Positions 56,573 to 64,000 of a stretch of 64,000 bases of DNA are shown in pieces. Under the pieces are notes generated by a model. That model made no database searches and was not told the DNA's origin. It saw nothing but the letters and a program-made list of their open reading frames with translations. This DNA is from Spirosoma sp. (GTDB lineage Bacteria; Bacteroidota; Bacteroidia; Cytophagales; Spirosomataceae): NCBI RefSeq assembly GCF_026391055.1, contig NZ_JAPLET010000015.1, forward strand, positions 643,832 to 707,831, in the 5' to 3' direction. A program made the translations under genes and the position numbers. Position 1 is the stretch's first letter; the number at the start of each line of letters is the position of its first letter.

Positions 56573-58165
56573 ATGCCACAACGAATCTGTCTTATCCAAT
56601 TTTTACAAGTCTGTTCCTTTCTCATTCTGCTGGTTTTGGCTCCCCAGTTCTTCGCTCAGTCTCAACCCAAACCGTCCGCGAAGCAAAGCGTACCTGTTGA
56701 CCTGCTCGAAATCACCATCAGCGATATTCACCGGGCTTACCGGGCCGGTTCGCTAACAGGTGAGCAACTGGTCAACGCTTATGTGGAGCGTATTAAGACC
56801 TATGACCAGTCCACTAAACTCAACTCCATCATTATCATCAACCCGGACGCCATAACTACAGCGCGTGCGCTGGATGCGGAGTTTAAGAAGACCGGAAAAA
56901 TGCGACCGCTACATGGCATACCGGTTATTGTTAAAGATAACTACAACACAAAAGGGCTGCAAACAACGGGTGGCTCCATTGCGCTGAAAGGCTTTTTGCC
57001 GACCGAGGACGCTTATCAGGTAAAGAAGCTACGCGAAGCGGGAGCAATCATTCTCGCAAAATCGAATATGGCCGAGTGGGCTTTTACGCCCATGCATTCG
57101 CAGAGTTCTATACTGGGCGAAACGTTGAATCCATATAACCTGGCTTATGTTCCGGCTGGGTCGAGCGGAGGGACAGCGGCAGCCGTAGCCGCTAACTTTG
57201 GTGTTGTTGGTCTGGGGTCCGATACGGGCAATTCCATTCGGGGGCCATCGTCGCACAATGCGCTGGTGGGGTTACGCACGTCGCTGGGGCTGGTGAGTCG
57301 GTACGGCATTATTCCCCTCTACAGCCGCAATGATGTGGGCGGACCCATGTGCCGGACGGTGGAGGATGCCGTTCGGCTGCTGGACGCTACGTATGGGTAC
57401 GATTCCAACGACCCGATTACCAAAAACAGTCAGGGGAAAGTGCCGAAGACGTACACCCAGTTCTTGCGGAAAGAAGGCCTGAAAGGCGCCCGCATAGGTG
57501 TTATGCGTCAACTAAGCGACAAGAACGTTCATCCGGAAATCAAACAGCTCTTCGATAAAGCGCTGGCGGACATGGCCCGGGCGGGTGCCGAAATTATCGA
57601 CGTAGTCATCCCTGACTTCGATTCACTGCGGGCCAACCAGTCGTGCGCCGAGTTCAGAGCCGATATTGAAAACTACCTGCAAACCTTCGTGAAGCGCGAT
57701 ACGCTCAAAACCTTGGAGGATATTATCCGGATCGGCGGTTACTCGGACATTGTACGCGACCGGCTGACGTATCAGCAAACGCACTCGGGTCGTGCCCGTC
57801 ACCCGGAAATTCCCTGTGGCGATCCCTTTACCGATCCCTTGCGCATTGCCTACCGGAAGGGTGTCGAAGCGGAAATGAACCGCCTTAAAGTCGATGCGCT
57901 AGTGTACCCGACCTGGAATTACCCGCCCGCGCTGGTTGGCGATGCAAAGGGCTACAAAGGTGATAACAGCCAGTTGGTGGCCCCCGCTACCGGTCAGCCG
58001 GCCTTTACCGTTCCTATGGGTTACACTACGGGCGATTTACCGGCCGGTATCCAGTTTCTGGGCCGCATCTTCGATGAGCCAACCCTCATTCGACTTACCT
58101 ACGCCTACGAACAGGCAACCCACCATCGGATGCCTCCCAAACGGTTTGGGGCCATCGGGCAGTAG
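56573..58165 (+). CDS. Exported amidase-signature hydrolase
   Basis: 530 residues with a signal peptide (about 1-29, ending QFFAQ). The amidase-signature Ser-cisSer-Lys triad is complete: K121 in VIVKDNYN, S197 in AGSSGGT and nucleophile S221 in GSDTGNSIRGPSS. It resembles exported amidases rather than GatA, with a GxxS change in the second Gly-rich loop (GN instead of GG). Substrate unknown; an N-acyl or aryl amide, or a peptide amide, is possible. A second exported amide hydrolase follows 68 bp downstream on the same strand, suggesting a common pathway. Confidence 0.88.
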   Translation: MPQRICLIQFLQVCSFLILLVLAPQFFAQSQPKPSAKQSVPVDLLEITISDIHRAYRAGSLTGEQLVNAYVERIKTYDQSTKLNSIIIINPDAITTARALDAEFKKTGKMRPLHGIPVIVKDNYNTKGLQTTGGSIALKGFLPTEDAYQVKKLREAGAIILAKSNMAEWAFTPMHSQSSILGETLNPYNLAYVPAGSSGGTAAAVAANFGVVGLGSDTGNSIRGPSSHNALVGLRTSLGLVSRYGIIPLYSRNDVGGPMCRTVEDAVRLLDATYGYDSNDPITKNSQGKVPKTYTQFLRKEGLKGARIGVMRQLSDKNVHPEIKQLFDKALADMARAGAEIIDVVIPDFDSLRANQSCAEFRADIENYLQTFVKRDTLKTLEDIIRIGGYSDIVRDRLTYQQTHSGRARHPEIPCGDPFTDPLRIAYRKGVEAEMNRLKVDALVYPTWNYPPALVGDAKGYKGDNSQLVAPATGQPAFTVPMGYTTGDLPAGIQFLGRIFDEPTLIRLTYAYEQATHHRMPPKRFGAIGQ

Positions 58166-58233
58166 TGTTAAGTCAAGTTGTATATAACCACAACTTGATT
58201 TTAATTCAATCACGCATTACCAATTCTGAATTC

Positions 58234-60450
58234 ATGAGTCGACCACCGTTACCGTCAATCAGCTTCTTGGCTAGTCTGCTTATCTGCCTGACTGGGTATT
58301 CCCTCCAAGCGCAATCGTTCTCCAAAGCTGAAATTGCCCGCTGGCAGCAAAAGGCCAAACAGGTGACCATCACCCGCGATACCTGGGGCGTTCCGCACAT
58401 CTACGGAAAAACGGATGCTGATGTGGTGTTCGGGCTACTCTATACCCAGTGCGAAGATGATTTCGGGCGGGTCGAGGAAAATTACATCACCTCCACCGGG
58501 CGGTTGGCCGAAGTAGAGGGCGAATCGGCGATTTACCACGACTTGCGGGCGCGGTTGTTTCTTGACACGACGCAGGCTATTGCCATTTATAAGAAGAGCC
58601 CACTCTGGATGAAAAGCCTGCTGGACGCTTTTGCCGATGGCACCAATTACTACCTCTACACGCACCCCGAGGTGAAGCCCCGGCTTCTGAAGCGTTTCCA
58701 GCCCTGGATGCCGCTCATGTTTAGTGAAGGCAGCATTGGCGGGAATATCAGTGTAGTATCGACCGAGCGGCTCAAAGCGTTTTACGAGCAACGTAAGTCA
58801 ACGTCATACATTGATTATACCGACCATTACGAACGCGAATCCATCGGCTCGAACGGCTTTGCCATTGCGCCCGCCAAAAGTGCCACCAAAAATGCCCTGC
58901 TGCTGATCAATCCGCATACATCTTTCTACTTTCGCTCAGAGGTACACATGGTTAGTCAGGAAAAACTGAATGCGTACGGAGCCGTGACTTGGGGGCAGTT
59001 TTTTATCTATCAGGGATTCAACGAAAACTGCGGCTGGATGCACACGACCAGCTATGCCGATTCGATGGATGAATACCTCGAAACCATCGAGAAAAAAGGC
59101 AACACGCTGTATTATAAACATGGCAAGGATCTGAAGCCGGTTCGTACCCAGAACGTACGGATTCCATATAAAACGGATGTTGGGCTGCAGTACAAAGATT
59201 TTACCATGTACTTTACTCAGCACGGCCCCATTGCCGGAGAGCAAGGCGGAAAATGGATTGCCATCGACATGATGAACACACCCCTCAACGCACTGTCGCA
59301 GTCGTATTTGCGTACGAAAGCCACCGGGTACGATAGTTTCAAAGAGGTAATGAAACTCAACGGCAACGCGTCGAACAATACCATCTTTGCCGATAAAAAC
59401 GGGACAATCGCCTATTGGCACGGTAATTTTATGCCTAAACGTGACCCCAAATTTGATTGGGAAGAACCCGTAGATGGCAGCAACCCCGAAACGGACTGGA
59501 AAGGCCTGCATGCAGTCGATGAGATTGTACAGGTCCGCAACCCGGCCAGCGGCTGGATTCAAAACTGCAACGCCACGCCCTTTACAGTTTCCGGCAGTAG
59601 TAGCCCCGATAAGGGCAAATACCCCACCTATATGGCTCCCGATGCCCAGAACTACAGGGGTATCAATGCCGCTCGTGTCCTGAGTCAGAAGAAGGTTTTC
59701 ACTCTCGATACCCTGATTGCCGCTGCCAACGACCCGCATCTGGCTGCGTTCGATGAACTACTGCCTCCCTTGCTGGCCGCTTACCAAACCGTTTCGGCCG
59801 CTGCTGGCAACCAGTCAAAAGACCTGGCTGAAGCCATCGACGTGCTGAAGACTTGGGATAAGTCGTACGGGAAAGCATCGATAGGGCAGACGCTGGCCAT
59901 CTTCTGGGGCGAGAAAATTCAGAAGCTGGCCCGGAGCCGCGCGGCTGGCGACCAGCGATTCGATAACCTGTCGCTCACAGCATATACTATTAGCAGCACC
60001 TCACCGCAGGAGAAAGTAAAAGCCCTGACCGATGTCCTCTCTGACCTCACCCGCGACTTTGGCACCTGGAAAATGCCTTGGGGCGACATCAACCGGTATC
60101 AGCGACTAACTGGCAAAACACAAGAAACATATGACGACCAGAAGGCCAGCATTCCCGTTGGCTTCACGTCTTCGGCCTGGGGGTCGCTGGCGGCTTTTGC
60201 GGCCAAAACCTACCCCGGTACCAAAAAGCGGTATGGCAGCGTGGGCAACAGTTTCGTAGCGGTGGTGGAATTTGGCAAGAAGGTGAAAGCCCGCTCGGTC
60301 GTAACAGGTGGCCAAAGCAGCCAGCCCGGTACTAAACACTTCACCGATCAGGCCCCGCTCTACTGCGAAGGCAAGTTCAAAGACGTACTCTTCTACCCCG
60401 AAGACATACAGAAGCACGTGGAGAAGACGTACTATCCGGGAGAAAAGTAA
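58234..60450 (+). CDS. Exported penicillin-acylase-family (Ntn) hydrolase
   Basis: 738 residues from the ATG at 58234, which begins the signal peptide (ending SLQAQ); an in-frame GTG at 58165 overlaps the amidase stop. The family N-terminus VTITRDTWGVPHIYGKT is followed by FGLLYTQCEDDFGRVEENY. The autocatalytic cleavage site places nucleophile S206 in IGSNGFAIAPAKS, and the beta-chain has LLLINPH and the conserved asparagine in GNASNNTIFADKNG. Related enzymes cleave beta-lactams, acyl-homoserine lactones or other N-acyl compounds; the actual substrate is unknown. It forms a likely operon with the amidase. Confidence 0.9.
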   Translation: MSRPPLPSISFLASLLICLTGYSLQAQSFSKAEIARWQQKAKQVTITRDTWGVPHIYGKTDADVVFGLLYTQCEDDFGRVEENYITSTGRLAEVEGESAIYHDLRARLFLDTTQAIAIYKKSPLWMKSLLDAFADGTNYYLYTHPEVKPRLLKRFQPWMPLMFSEGSIGGNISVVSTERLKAFYEQRKSTSYIDYTDHYERESIGSNGFAIAPAKSATKNALLLINPHTSFYFRSEVHMVSQEKLNAYGAVTWGQFFIYQGFNENCGWMHTTSYADSMDEYLETIEKKGNTLYYKHGKDLKPVRTQNVRIPYKTDVGLQYKDFTMYFTQHGPIAGEQGGKWIAIDMMNTPLNALSQSYLRTKATGYDSFKEVMKLNGNASNNTIFADKNGTIAYWHGNFMPKRDPKFDWEEPVDGSNPETDWKGLHAVDEIVQVRNPASGWIQNCNATPFTVSGSSSPDKGKYPTYMAPDAQNYRGINAARVLSQKKVFTLDTLIAAANDPHLAAFDELLPPLLAAYQTVSAAAGNQSKDLAEAIDVLKTWDKSYGKASIGQTLAIFWGEKIQKLARSRAAGDQRFDNLSLTAYTISSTSPQEKVKALTDVLSDLTRDFGTWKMPWGDINRYQRLTGKTQETYDDQKASIPVGFTSSAWGSLAAFAAKTYPGTKKRYGSVGNSFVAVVEFGKKVKARSVVTGGQSSQPGTKHFTDQAPLYCEGKFKDVLFYPEDIQKHVEKTYYPGEK

Positions 60451-60540
60451 ACACATGTGGAGACTGGGAATCAGATACGCTTATGCCTTTCCGCTGTGAA
60501 TCGGCCGGATAGCCTCTCGCCCAAAACAATGTCGGATCGT

Positions 60541-61476
60541 TTATAGAGAAGGTACTGTCGTTATTAAATGCTGATCTAGGGCATCAAGTACTTCGCTATC
60601 ACAGGCTTCGTCGAACTTACGGGCAAAAAACTTATCGGAGTTGACCATATCGGGTAATTCACTGACGGAGATAGGCGTAAAATAACTGTCAGGACCCCGA
60701 TCCCATTGCATGAAAGTCATTCGGTGATTATAGATCGTATTTCTGATTTTGTCTGGGGCATTCAACAAAATGGTTTGGAAAAAGAACTCCTCCGGCACAA
60801 ATGTAGTACGAGCGAAATTAACGTAGGATGGGTTGGCTTTGGCAAAGTCGACCAGGTAGCGGGCAGTAAGTGGCTTCAACTGAAACCAATTACTGCCGAA
60901 ATAAAGCTGGTGCTGCATGGGCAACTTTCTCGGAAGGCTGAATAGGTCGGAGAAGCGAAGTACCGAGTTGAAAAGCTTTTTACGAAAGTCTGTAGGTGCC
61001 GGATGCGGGTAGATAATGGTACGATGCGGTTTGATTGATAAATAATATTGTTCCACACGTTCCAGTATGTGCGGGCTGTCTTCGGTAACTAACGCATGAT
61101 CGAGTATTGTCTCGTCGATGTGCTCGCTGAGCCAGTTCTGTAATACGTCATTAGGTACAATTGGATAATCCTGACCGCTAATGGTGATAATAAAGTCGGG
61201 TTGGTGACGCTGTTTTAATATGGCTTCAAACCCACGCAGATAAGCCTCTGATAAGGAGAAATTTCCCCAGGAAACAGTTTTTCGTTTAGGTAGCCATTGG
61301 ATGGCGTTTGCGGGCACTTGACTAGCGGCCGACCAAAATCCGGTTAAAGGTGCTTTGGCATCAACATGTACGTAGAACATGCATTCCGGGTAATACAATC
61401 GCTTAAGTAATCGACCAAACTGAAGAGGGTTTTTATGCGCAAAAACTAAATACGCAATCCGTAACGGTTTTTCCAT
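60541..61476 (-). CDS. GT14-family glycosyltransferase (core-2/I-branching type)
   Basis: 311 residues, no signal peptide. The N-terminus RIAYLVFAHKNPLQFGRLLKRLYY with VHVDAKAP matches the Branch/core-2 GlcNAc-transferase fold (GT14). Later family segments are IITISGQDYPI (the SGQDYP motif) and YFGSNWFQLKPLTARYLV, and FVPEEFFFQTILLN near the acceptor site. Bacterial members act on capsule or surface polysaccharides, sometimes as xylosyl- or GlcNAc-transferases; here the sugar is unknown. Start 61476 (MEKPLR) is preferred over 61494. It stands alone. Confidence 0.85.
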   Translation of the reverse strand: MEKPLRIAYLVFAHKNPLQFGRLLKRLYYPECMFYVHVDAKAPLTGFWSAASQVPANAIQWLPKRKTVSWGNFSLSEAYLRGFEAILKQRHQPDFIITISGQDYPIVPNDVLQNWLSEHIDETILDHALVTEDSPHILERVEQYYLSIKPHRTIIYPHPAPTDFRKKLFNSVLRFSDLFSLPRKLPMQHQLYFGSNWFQLKPLTARYLVDFAKANPSYVNFARTTFVPEEFFFQTILLNAPDKIRNTIYNHRMTFMQWDRGPDSYFTPISVSELPDMVNSDKFFARKFDEACDSEVLDALDQHLITTVPSL

Positions 61477-61756
61477 AACTTTAAAGCAAGTCATCTCCCA
61501 TAAGAATACACCAACTATGGGCAGCTTATAAGTACGATGTGGATGAAGATAGATTTGACTACTGCTTTGTTACTGAAAACAAACTTGATCTTACTGTTAT
61601 AGATTACAAGTTAACATAAATGATATTTAAATGTATATTAAATATACCTTTAAAGTCTATTGTATTTATTTAGTGGTATTTAATTTTCAGAAATTGCCTT
61701 TGAGTATAGTATGGCTTAAGTGTAGATAATTGAAATTGACCTTTCATTTCCAGCCC
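61477..61756. other. AT-rich intergenic region
   Basis: About 280 bp, very AT-rich after 61600. No gene, hairpin or consensus promoter was seen. Confidence 0.35.
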
Positions 61757-62206
61757 ATGAACTACAAGACTTTACTACTCTGGTTGCCATTCAGTTCAGC
61801 CTTTTTTAGCTGCAGCAACACACCAGCTACCCCACCATTGATTGGTACCTGGGAATTGGTATCGGCAACGTCTACGGAGAAAGATTCGACGGTTTCGACC
61901 TTCGACCCGATGCATAAGATGATCAAAATCATTAACGCCACGCACTTCGCTTTCCTCAATCATGCGGTGTCGAAGAACGATTCGTCGGCAACGCGGTTCA
62001 GGGCGGGTGGCGGTAAATACACCCTGGCCGATAGTGTGTACACCGAAAATCTGGAGTACTTTACTGACAAAGCGTGGGAAAACAACAAGTTTTCGTTCGT
62101 TATAAAAATCGAGGGGGATACGCTGGTTCAGAAAGGTGTGGAGAAAGTAGAAAAGCTGGGTATCGACCATATCATCATCGAGAAGTACAAACGCGTGAAC
62201 GATTAG
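61757..62206 (+). CDS. Lipocalin-like (DUF4488-type) lipoprotein
   Basis: 149 residues. Start 61757 gives a lipoprotein signal with lipobox AFFSC (about C19-20). The mature part begins LIGTWELVSATSTEKDS, the opening strand of lipocalin-like domains, followed by MHKMIKIINATHFAFLNH and GGKYTLADSVYTENLEYF. This order (GTWel.., f..ygg.Y.l.d...yte..ef) matches DUF4488 proteins of Bacteroidota, whose function is unknown. It is followed by a DUF5990 gene on the same strand. Confidence 0.7.
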   Translation: MNYKTLLLWLPFSSAFFSCSNTPATPPLIGTWELVSATSTEKDSTVSTFDPMHKMIKIINATHFAFLNHAVSKNDSSATRFRAGGGKYTLADSVYTENLEYFTDKAWENNKFSFVIKIEGDTLVQKGVEKVEKLGIDHIIIEKYKRVND

Positions 62207-62248
62207 TGGCCCGTAGTCCACGGTTTGCACTATAAATTAATCTGCTAA

Positions 62249-62689
62249 ATGAAGCTGGAATTAACTCTACGCATAATTTTAGAGAGCCCACCCGTAGGCG
62301 TTGATTTTGCTCTTCAGAAGGGTAGTGGAACGGATTATCATATCCTTCAGAAACAAAGATCTACTAACCAGGATTTATTATTTGAGTGTACCGTTACTGT
62401 AAAGCATAGGCTTGATAGTCAGCCTGATTTTGCTGGAATTGTCGTTCAGGGAACACCTTCGAATCGGTTTATTTATATTGACATTGGTGCGAGTGCGGGG
62501 CAGTTGGACACTGTCTGGCGCCGACGATTGAAGGTGCCTTTGCGAGAAATAACACCAGAAATGATTGACGAGTCGGTTAGTAATCCTGCTTCGATTCTGG
62601 AAACAAAAGTGCCGGGAACAGGCAGGGACGGGGGACCAGCCTGCGGCACCGTAAAGCCGTTTATGGGTTGGTATGTTGCCACAAAATAA
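62249..62689 (+). CDS. DUF5990-family protein
   Basis: 146 residues, cytoplasmic. The opening ELTLRIILESPPVGVDFALQKG is the family signature, and the C-terminus GRDGGPACGTVKPFMGWYVATK fits its end. The function of the family is unknown. Four bases after its stop, the NTF2-like gene starts. Confidence 0.75.
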   Translation: MKLELTLRIILESPPVGVDFALQKGSGTDYHILQKQRSTNQDLLFECTVTVKHRLDSQPDFAGIVVQGTPSNRFIYIDIGASAGQLDTVWRRRLKVPLREITPEMIDESVSNPASILETKVPGTGRDGGPACGTVKPFMGWYVATK

Positions 62690-62693
62690 AATT

Positions 62694-63062
62694 ATGAAAC
62701 ACCTCATTCAGGCTTACATTGAGGCCTATAATGCTAAAGATATACCGGCAATGCTGGCTCTTCTGGACGACCACATCGTCTTTGAGAATGTGTCTAATAC
62801 ATTAGGTATCACAAAGACTACGTCCAAATCGGAATTCGAACAGATAGCCATTCAGTCTGTGACTTATTTTTCAGAACGTAAGCAGACTATTCGCTTCCTT
62901 TTGGTGGGCACTAATGCTGCCGCTGTTGAAATCGATTATCAGGCTACGCTGGCACAGGATTTACCAAACGGCCTGAAGGCAGCTGATCAGTTGAGCTTAC
63001 GCGGGGTAAGTTTGTTTGAAATACAAAATGGAAAGATTACCCGAATCAGCGATTATAGTTAA
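62694..63062 (+). CDS. NTF2/SnoaL-like small protein
   Basis: 122 residues from the ATG at 62694, which starts four bases after the DUF5990 stop and gives MKHLIQAYIEAYNAKD; an in-frame start at 62673 overlaps the previous gene. Helix YIEAYNAKDIPAMLALL, then DDHIVFENVSN and the strands VEIDYQATLAQ and FEIQNGKITRISDYS are the cone-shaped NTF2-like fold. Such proteins may be enzymes or ligand-binding domains; nothing more can be said. Confidence 0.8.
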   Translation: MKHLIQAYIEAYNAKDIPAMLALLDDHIVFENVSNTLGITKTTSKSEFEQIAIQSVTYFSERKQTIRFLLVGTNAAAVEIDYQATLAQDLPNGLKAADQLSLRGVSLFEIQNGKITRISDYS

Positions 63063-63065
63063 CTA

Positions 63066-63129
63066 CTAAAATAAACGAAAACAGGGTGCACTAACTTACG
63101 TCAGTACACCCTGTTTTCGTTTATTTTAG
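63066..63129. terminator. Perfect 23-bp hairpin between convergent genes
   Basis: Arms 63066-63088 and 63107-63129 pair perfectly; four further inner bases on each side pair with one mismatch. AT-rich outer stem with T-runs on both strands, so it ends both the NTF2-like and DUF2911 transcripts. Confidence 0.8.
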
Positions 63130-63133
63130 GCCC

Positions 63134-63706
63134 TTATAAGCCAATAGGAACGGCCACGACCGTTGTGTCCCAACCCATGTACATAACAGCGTTCTTAGCG
63201 TCTTTCTTGGCAAATTGAATAGAGAAGTTTTCTAATGGGGTTTCGGCCTTTTGTACCGGCACATTTACCCGAGCAACATCGAGCTTTTCATTGTAGCTAT
63301 AAGCGCCCCATTGGTCAACGTCGGAGCTGAGAATGATTATCCATTCGTTTTCATTAGGAATGGTTAACAAAGCATAGCTTCCGGCCGGTATTTTTTTACC
63401 GCCGATCGTAACATCCTGATAAAACTTGATTTCGGGCGCTTCATTGGCACCGGCCCGCCATACCTTGCCATAGGGCACAAGCTTCCCGAAAACCTCACGG
63501 CCGTTCTTAAAGGGGCGATTGTAGGTGATGCGGACCATTGCCTTGTCGGTGCCAATTTTGGCGGGAGCAAACTTGCGGTCATGTGCATAGTCGTCCGGAT
63601 AATACGCCATGTCCATCGGAGTTTTGTCGAGCCCCCTGAACGTCTGAGCACTGGCTGTTGCAATGGTAAAAAGAATGAACCCGAGAAGTAAAGCTGTTTT
63701 CTTCAT
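63134..63706 (-). CDS. Exported DUF2911 protein
   Basis: 190 residues from the ATG at 63706, which begins the signal peptide (ending ATASAQ); an in-frame start at 63808 adds 34 unrelated residues. The DUF2911 core follows: VRITYNRPFKNGREVFGKLVPYGKVWRAGANEAPEI, then IPAGSYALLTIPNENEWIIIL, then the C-terminal FSIQFAKKDAKNAVMYMGWDTT. The family is frequent in Bacteroidota and its function is unknown; a periplasmic beta-rich protein is likely. Confidence 0.88.
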   Translation of the reverse strand: MKKTALLLGFILFTIATASAQTFRGLDKTPMDMAYYPDDYAHDRKFAPAKIGTDKAMVRITYNRPFKNGREVFGKLVPYGKVWRAGANEAPEIKFYQDVTIGGKKIPAGSYALLTIPNENEWIIILSSDVDQWGAYSYNEKLDVARVNVPVQKAETPLENFSIQFAKKDAKNAVMYMGWDTTVVAVPIGL

Positions 63707-63803
63707 GGTATTTTGACTAATGGTCGATGACGCTGTTAACATTGAATTGAGTTGTAGAGCTGAAAGATGTGAATAAAACATAGTTATCTCCAAATAACGT
63801 AAA

Positions 63804-63850
63804 TACACTAACCAAAAAGACCCCGTTGCGGGGTCTTTTTGGTTAGTGTA
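63804..63850 (-). terminator. Perfect 22-bp terminator after glmS
   Basis: Arms 63804-63825 and 63829-63850 pair perfectly around TTG; a T-run is present on the minus side. Confidence 0.85.
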
Positions 63851-63858
63851 TCGTATGC

Positions 63859-64000
<142 letters not shown>

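Noticed and set aside
56329..56700. Plus-strand frame overlapping the amidase start
   Set aside because: It runs into the amidase in another frame, has no family match and would compete with a clear signal peptide.
58936..59739. 267-codon minus-strand frame
   Set aside because: Antisense to the penicillin-acylase-type gene, which is intact; no promoter or domain.

Overview
The window reads as a chromosomal segment of a Bacteroidota species of the order Cytophagales, with Spirosoma and relatives as my best guess. Evidence for this is a SusC/SusD pair, several TonB receptors with an N-terminal carboxypeptidase-regulatory-like domain, lineage families (DUF4293, DUF2911, DUF5990), promoters with the Bacteroidota -7 element TAnnTTTG, and starts without Shine-Dalgarno sequences. 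The species call is inference; no rRNA gene is present.

Layout. 1-4080: a McrB-type AAA+ ATPase cut by the window edge, a zinc-type dehydrogenase and a Gfo/Idh/MocA oxidoreductase. 4144-11122: a SusC/SusD transporter divergent from an exported dipeptidyl peptidase IV, which suggests peptide use. 11354-16588: a small Lys/Ala-rich exported protein, ruvA, an MltD-like LysM transglycosylase, tatA-gatA and a DUF1232 protein. 16781-19614: malate dehydrogenase, then an AT-rich gene of unknown function enclosed between the real 3' end of mdh and a diverged second copy of that 3' end, then a CsgG-like secreted protein. 19719-27688: an outer-membrane porin and a TetR/TolC/MFP/RND efflux operon. 27861-35451: a large zinc metalloprotease, DUF4293, mnmD, a thioredoxin-fold protein, an M13 peptidase and a lipoprotein.

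35488-49240 is the translation/transcription core: tRNA-Tyr, tRNA-Gly, a tRNA-Gly relic, tRNA-Thr and tuf, then tRNA-Trp-secE-nusG-rplK-rplA-rplJ-rplL-rpoB-rpoC. Two promoters here match the Bacteroidota consensus exactly (TTG, 19 bp, TAnnTTTG). The operon carries a hairpin with a T-run before rpoB and a heptad-repeat palindrome between rpoB and rpoC.

49328-64000 is more accessory: two TonB receptors, an ImmA/IrrE-like protein without a visible zinc motif, an exported amidase followed by a penicillin-acylase-type hydrolase, a GT14 glycosyltransferase, small proteins (lipocalin-like lipoprotein, DUF5990, NTF2-like, DUF2911) and the 3' end of glmS.

Most transcription units end in unusually long, often perfect hairpins (arms up to 32 bp). 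I found no CRISPR array, insertion sequence, prophage or complete new defence system. The most unusual structures are the mdh 3'-end duplication around a foreign-looking gene, the loss of all four structural-zinc ligands in the dehydrogenase at 1581, the heptad palindrome in rpoB-rpoC and the tRNA-Gly relic.
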